Shown here: one piece after another, positions 20,943-24,334 of the stretch
Numbering within the stretch: position 1 is the stretch's first letter
Layout: each line of letters starts with the position of its first letter
IMG/VR virus record: IMGVR_UViG_3300005738_000034
Coordinates: 1 to 24,334 of that record
Origin: a virus
Length of the DNA stretch: 24,334 nucleotides
Reading direction: 5' to 3' (one strand)
Position numbers and translations under genes: made by a program
The notes under the pieces: generated by a model
Told to the model about the DNA's origin: nothing
Seen by the model: only the letters and a program-made list of their open reading frames with translations
The model's database searches: none

Positions 20943-22877
20943 TCAACGACCTACAACTTCACTGAAGGAAACTCCAGTCTTAGTAGCGGTAAATGTAACT
21001 GTAATGAAGTTAATCGAACGAGTTGGTTTTACATAAATTTCAGCAACGAATTCGTTACGATCAATAACGTCAGGAGTGTTGTTTGATTCATCACAAACAA
21101 CTAGATAATCAGTAACACCTCTTCTTGCCTGAACTTCAGATAGATATGAATTCAATGCACTAGCAAAACCAGATCTGGTAGTAGCATCATTGAGTTCAAA
21201 CAGAACTCCTTCAGCAAGAACACGAGCTCTCTTCTCAAGGTTGAGGAAGAGACGGCGAACGTTGATACGATCGAATGCAGAAGGTGCTGCAAGTGCAGTC
21301 TTATCACCAAACAATACTGTTCCTTGACCTTTCAAGGAAGTAACTGGGTTGATGCGTGATTGATAAAGTTCGTCTCTATCTGCTTTGTTAGGATTGTATG
21401 CCATCTTAACAGCGTTAAGAATGCCACCACGATTCAAACCAGCAGGTGAATACCAGTCTTCTTGAACGTTAGATGTTTGAACGCATAGACCAGCAATGTC
21501 TCCGTTACATGGGATGTAACGATACTTGTCGCTGAAGCGATCATAAACATACTTGTATCCACTATCAAAGACTGCATAAGATGTAGATGCAAGACCATCA
21601 AAGAAAGCAATTGTGTTTTCTTTTTGCTGAATTGATGTTAGAGCAGTGTTACCACTTGATGCAATTTGATTTGCTTTGTGTGGGGATACAAAAGCGACAC
21701 AATCTTTGCGACCATCAGCAATAGCAAGAACTTTAGTTGCTTTTGCTTTAGTGTCAGTTTCAGATGCCATTGAACCGCCCATCAGGACGAAATCAATATC
21801 AGTTTCTTCGGTGTCTAAGAACAGATCCATCGCACCCTGGAATTCTCCAGTTGTGTAAAGGTAATCATCTGCTCCATTTTCCAGTTGATCCTCAAAAGAA
21901 CCTACTCTTGCAACAGCGCCAGTTACATCGGTGGTTGCTTGATCCCATGCTTCACCAGTCATGTTTGCATCAGTTGTTGGTGATGTACCAACAAACATGA
22001 ATTTAGAGAAAGTATTAACTACACTCTTGTAGTAAATATTTGCATTTTCATCGCTAGTAGCATCAGTAATTTTAGAAAGATATGTAAATCTTTCTAAAAT
22101 CGTGTTAGCAGATCCACTAATTTCTCCAGTGGTATCAATTACCGCGAAGTGAACAGCGTCATCAGAAGCGCCATTGTCTAATGCATGTTGAGTAGAACCA
22201 GGACGAGGACCAATTGCACTTAGTTTGATTCCCGTGGATCCAATAGTTGTATTGAGATACCAATCTTTTACTGATTCAAGTGCGATGGTGGATCCACCAT
22301 CTGTAAATGTGCTAGAGGTTGTTATAGGTGCACTTGTCGTAATAACTAAAGCAGATTGAGATCCTGAAATAACTGTACCGGTAACACCACCACTAAATGC
22401 AATGGCATCGCCACGACCAACAGTTGCTGTACTAGGTGCTGACGCAAGATCGATGATATAGTCAGGACCTTTGTCAACGATGACGCCTAGTAATGAGTTA
22501 CCCCAAGTACCAGCAGATCTGGCAGCAAACTGCTCAGAAGTTCCAGCACCAGCCAACCAATCTTCTTCAGTAGCAATTTTGATTCCTGCTACTCCAGTGG
22601 TTGCGTTCAGTACTCCACCATCTGTACGCACAACGGCGAGTCTTCCACCATAATTTAAGAATTCGGATGCTACTAACCAATCTTCAGCATTATTTTCGTT
22701 TGGTTGTCCAAACACACTGATTAGTTCTTTCTGTGAATTGATGTTAACGATCTGACCTACTGGTCCCTTAGCAAAAGATGAGGCATGAGCAGCACGAATC
22801 TGCAATACACCCGTCACGACAGCATTAGTAAGGTCACGCTCTTTAACTAAAATTCCAGGCGAGACTTGACTTGCCAT
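20943..22877 (-). CDS. 18: Contractile tail sheath protein (gp18)
   Basis: A 644-aa sheath subunit (T4 gp18, 659 aa). Typical signals: MASQVSPGILVKERDLTNAV at the N-terminus, AKGPVGQIVNINSQKELISV followed by FGQPN, a variable Thr/Ser-rich protruding region (about 130-220) and the conserved C-terminal core with INPVTSLKGQGTVLFGDKTA, FDRINVRRLFLNLEKRARVL and NEFVAEIYVKPTRSINFITV. It contracts to drive the tube through the host envelope. The ATG at 22877 has a strong SD (AAGGAG) and a CTAAATA late element 37 nt upstream. Two perfect inverted repeats lie in the variable region. Confidence 0.98.
   Translation of the reverse strand: MASQVSPGILVKERDLTNAVVTGVLQIRAAHASSFAKGPVGQIVNINSQKELISVFGQPNENNAEDWLVASEFLNYGGRLAVVRTDGGVLNATTGVAGIKIATEEDWLAGAGTSEQFAARSAGTWGNSLLGVIVDKGPDYIIDLASAPSTATVGRGDAIAFSGGVTGTVISGSQSALVITTSAPITTSSTFTDGGSTIALESVKDWYLNTTIGSTGIKLSAIGPRPGSTQHALDNGASDDAVHFAVIDTTGEISGSANTILERFTYLSKITDATSDENANIYYKSVVNTFSKFMFVGTSPTTDANMTGEAWDQATTDVTGAVARVGSFEDQLENGADDYLYTTGEFQGAMDLFLDTEETDIDFVLMGGSMASETDTKAKATKVLAIADGRKDCVAFVSPHKANQIASSGNTALTSIQQKENTIAFFDGLASTSYAVFDSGYKYVYDRFSDKYRYIPCNGDIAGLCVQTSNVQEDWYSPAGLNRGGILNAVKMAYNPNKADRDELYQSRINPVTSLKGQGTVLFGDKTALAAPSAFDRINVRRLFLNLEKRARVLAEGVLFELNDATTRSGFASALNSYLSEVQARRGVTDYLVVCDESNNTPDVIDRNEFVAEIYVKPTRSINFITVTFTATKTGVSFSEVVGR
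22069..22100. repeat. 13-bp perfect inverted repeat inside gene 18
   Basis: Arms at 22069-22081 (ATTTTAGAAAGAT) and 22088-22100 (its exact complement) enclose a 6-nt ATGTAA loop. The mRNA would form a long AT-rich hairpin within the sheath gene. No T-tract follows on either strand, so it is not a normal terminator. Confidence 0.7.
22284..22301. repeat. 18-bp perfect palindrome inside gene 18
   Basis: GATGGTGGATCCACCATC is identical on both strands and centres on GGATCC, which contains a GATC. It encodes part of a Gly-Gly-Ser turn (DGGS) in the variable region of the sheath protein. It could be chance from codon use at that turn. Confidence 0.65.
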
Positions 22878-22914
22878 ATTTTTCTCCTTGGTGTGTCCAA
22901 TTTTAATCTATTAT

Positions 22915-22921
22915 TATTTAG
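22915..22921 (-). promoter_or_regulatory. Candidate late promoter CTAAATA for gp18
   Basis: Minus-strand CTAAATA lies 37 nt before the gp18 ATG in the gap after the zinc-ribbon gene, followed by a second AT-rich stretch (ATAATAG). Same element as before gp23 and the tail-tube-fold gene. Confidence 0.6.
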
Positions 22922-22962
22922 ATTTTTGAACTCTTCGAGTGGGGAAACAATGCATGAACCCT

Positions 22963-23223
22963 TTACCAGTCAGGATATATATCTTTTATTCTTGGGACTG
23001 GCCAGTATGGTATGTCTGGTTTATCTTTACTCTTTTTCCTAGATTCAATTACTCTTTTTATAGTGCAATCTTTGCATTCATATGAATATGAGGATTCTAG
23101 AGTTTGTGATTTTTTTCTAACCAAATAAAAATCATCTAATAAACTTTTACTTTTATTGCACGTTCTACACACTCTTTCTTTGAGCAATAAATTTTGTAGT
23201 TTAAATTGATCATCTAAATCCAT
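22963..23223 (-). CDS. Small zinc-ribbon protein between gp17 and gp18
   Basis: From the ATG at 23223 (TGATG with the gp17 stop) the product is 86 aa. It has VCRTCNKSKSLLDDFYL (Cys19, Cys22) and YSYECKDCTIKRVIESRKK (Cys50, Cys53), two CxxC pairs about 27 residues apart, as in the treble-clef/zinc-ribbon that often precedes an HNH nuclease domain (C-x-x-C...K-x-L...F...C-x-x-C). No HNH residues follow; the C-terminus is short and basic, ending IPYWPVPRIKDIYPDW. It may bind DNA or a terminase subunit, or be the remnant of a homing-type HNH gene. A longer frame to 23271 starts without ATG inside gp17 and is rejected. Confidence 0.75.
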   Translation of the reverse strand: MDLDDQFKLQNLLLKERVCRTCNKSKSLLDDFYLVRKKSQTLESSYSYECKDCTIKRVIESRKKSKDKPDIPYWPVPRIKDIYPDW

Positions 23224-24334
23224 CAGTAATTCCACATATACCCAACATCTTCCTGTGTATCTCCATACCACACAGCACCATCAGTAACGAATCCTTCATC
23301 TCCTTCTAATCCTGTAGTAATAAATCCGAATGGTGACATGTCTTGTTCAATTTGATTCTTTTGTTCATCGTAGATACGTTGACGAATATCATTGTCAGTC
23401 ATTTCTTTGAAGTATTCCTGCTGAACCAACCAAGCAAAGATAACCATACACATCACCAAGTCATCATGGAATCCTTCATCAGCTTCAAAGGATTGTTTTT
23501 TCTGAATGAATGTAGTTAACTCATTAATAATGTCATAGTCATTAAAGATGAGTTTATCATCTTCTACAATTTGTTTAAGGTTCGCGCATCCAACTTTCTT
23601 AACTGTCACACTCATCTTGACTCCAAGTTGTGTCTTGTTACCTGAGAATCCCTGACCAACAATTTGCCCTGCACGTCCTCGCATAGCACACATAAGAACG
23701 TTAGGATATTCTAAATCGTAATTTAAAATAGATGCTACTCCATCTCCAACATCATTAACTTCACATAATACCCACGCATTATTATATGCTCTGGCAACAT
23801 CGTTAATAACATTAGGGAACAACATAGGTTTAACTTCGTTGTTTCTATATTTTCCTACTATCCTGTAGGGAACTGTTGTAATGTCGAATATAATAAAAGC
23901 AGAATAGTCTCCACCAACACCGCGACTGACATCAACAGTAAGAAGGTATTCAGATTTGTCCTTTGGTTTCTCATATATGTCTAGTCCTTTATTTTGAGAG
24001 ATTGGATCTTCAAATGCTAATGCTTTTAATTTTGATGCTGCAATTAAAGTATCAACAGATCCTAAAAATTCGCATTCAAATTCTTGTGTGAACTGACGTT
24101 GTGACGTGTTCTTAATTGTTTCTTCTTTCCACTTAGCGTCCCTACCAGGAACCTGTGACCAGTGTACTTCGTGATATGTGTAATCGTTTCTACCATTAAC
24201 AGCATCCTGCCACATCTTATAGAAGTGGTTCATACCCTGTGGGGTAGAGATAATAATTACTTTTGTTGATTTACCAGAAGTGATAGTAGGATAAACAGAG
24301 GCAAAGAACGAGTCAGCAATGTGATTTGGGACGA
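23223..24334 (-). CDS. 17: Terminase large subunit (gp17), N-terminal part outside window
   Basis: The last 370 residues of the packaging motor. The frame is open to the right edge, reading VPNHIADSFFASVYPTITSG, then KSTKVIIISTPQGMNHFYKM (coupling motif and end of the ATPase domain; the Walker motifs lie beyond the window). The C-terminal RNase H-like nuclease follows: LLTVDVSRGVGGDYSAFIIF with the first acidic residues, CEVNDVGDGVASIL and FHDDLVMCMVIFAWLV with the last Asp. It translocates DNA into the prohead through gp20 and cuts concatemers at headfuls. T4 gp17 is 610 aa. An internal Met at 24233 is not the start. Confidence 0.96.
   Translation of the reverse strand, partial: VPNHIADSFFASVYPTITSGKSTKVIIISTPQGMNHFYKMWQDAVNGRNDYTYHEVHWSQVPGRDAKWKEETIKNTSQRQFTQEFECEFLGSVDTLIAASKLKALAFEDPISQNKGLDIYEKPKDKSEYLLTVDVSRGVGGDYSAFIIFDITTVPYRIVGKYRNNEVKPMLFPNVINDVARAYNNAWVLCEVNDVGDGVASILNYDLEYPNVLMCAMRGRAGQIVGQGFSGNKTQLGVKMSVTVKKVGCANLKQIVEDDKLIFNDYDIINELTTFIQKKQSFEADEGFHDDLVMCMVIFAWLVQQEYFKEMTDNDIRQRIYDEQKNQIEQDMSPFGFITTGLEGDEGFVTDGAVWYGDTQEDVGYMWNY

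Noticed and set aside
23223-24233. Start of gp17 at the internal Met (24233)
   Set aside because: The frame continues upstream to the window edge with conserved terminase sequence (SFFASVYPTITSG, IISTPQG), so the gene is cut by the window rather than starting there.
1-24334. tRNA genes, CRISPR arrays, insertion sequences, integrase or attachment sites
   Set aside because: Gaps between genes are all under about 130 nt and none shows a cloverleaf, spaced repeat or transposase frame.

Overview
The window is a continuous block of a T4-like myovirus genome, most likely a marine cyanophage (Synechococcus or Prochlorococcus host). The host is inferred from gene content: T4 core genes sit beside a CobS-type AAA+ ATPase, a 2OG-Fe(II) oxygenase and a set of small proteins typical of T4-like cyanophages. 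The DNA is AT-rich except in the capsid gene. Every gene I accept is on the minus strand, so transcription runs from high to low coordinates, and most neighbours overlap by 1-14 nt (ATGA, TGATG, TAATG). Both edge genes, gp17 at the right end and a small conserved gene at the left end, are cut by the window.

Region by region in transcription order. (1) 24334-14972, virion morphogenesis: terminase large subunit gp17 (partial), a small zinc-ribbon protein, tail sheath gp18, tail tube gp19, portal gp20, a 62-aa protein, prohead protease gp21, scaffold gp22 and major capsid gp23, closed by a strong hairpin terminator. (2) 14944-11772: two very small genes, a second tail-tube-fold protein (candidate gp3 tail completion), UvsY, UvsW and a 134-aa acidic protein. 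(3) 11737-7175: a back-to-back pair of sigma70-like promoters, then the late sigma factor gp55, a 92-aa protein, nuclease subunit gp47 (TTG start), a small protein, gp46 and a 2OG oxygenase, closed by a second hairpin terminator. (4) 7172-5001: a large CobT-like protein with a metallopeptidase-type HExxH motif and a von Willebrand A domain. (5) 4984-1: a TATAAT element behind three 11-bp repeats, then CobS, two small genes, clamp gp45, clamp loader gp44, two small genes, a Dam-type adenine methylase, and three more small genes including a membrane protein.

How it fits together: gp45/gp44, gp46/gp47, UvsY/UvsW and gp55 form the T4 replication, recombination and late-transcription machinery. 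gp55 would direct late RNA synthesis from short (C/A)(T/A)AAATA elements, which I see 21-39 nt upstream of seven virion-region genes. gp17 through gp23 build and fill the capsid and tail. The least explained parts are the CobS/CobT-like AAA-VWA pair, the repeat array in front of cobS, the predicted plus-strand promoter at 11709-11737 that points antisense into 134-aa gene and uvsW, and a terminator-shaped hairpin at the 5' end of gene 20 that would act on plus-strand RNA. No tRNA, CRISPR array, insertion sequence or integrase was seen, and no gene-free stretch exceeds 300 bases.
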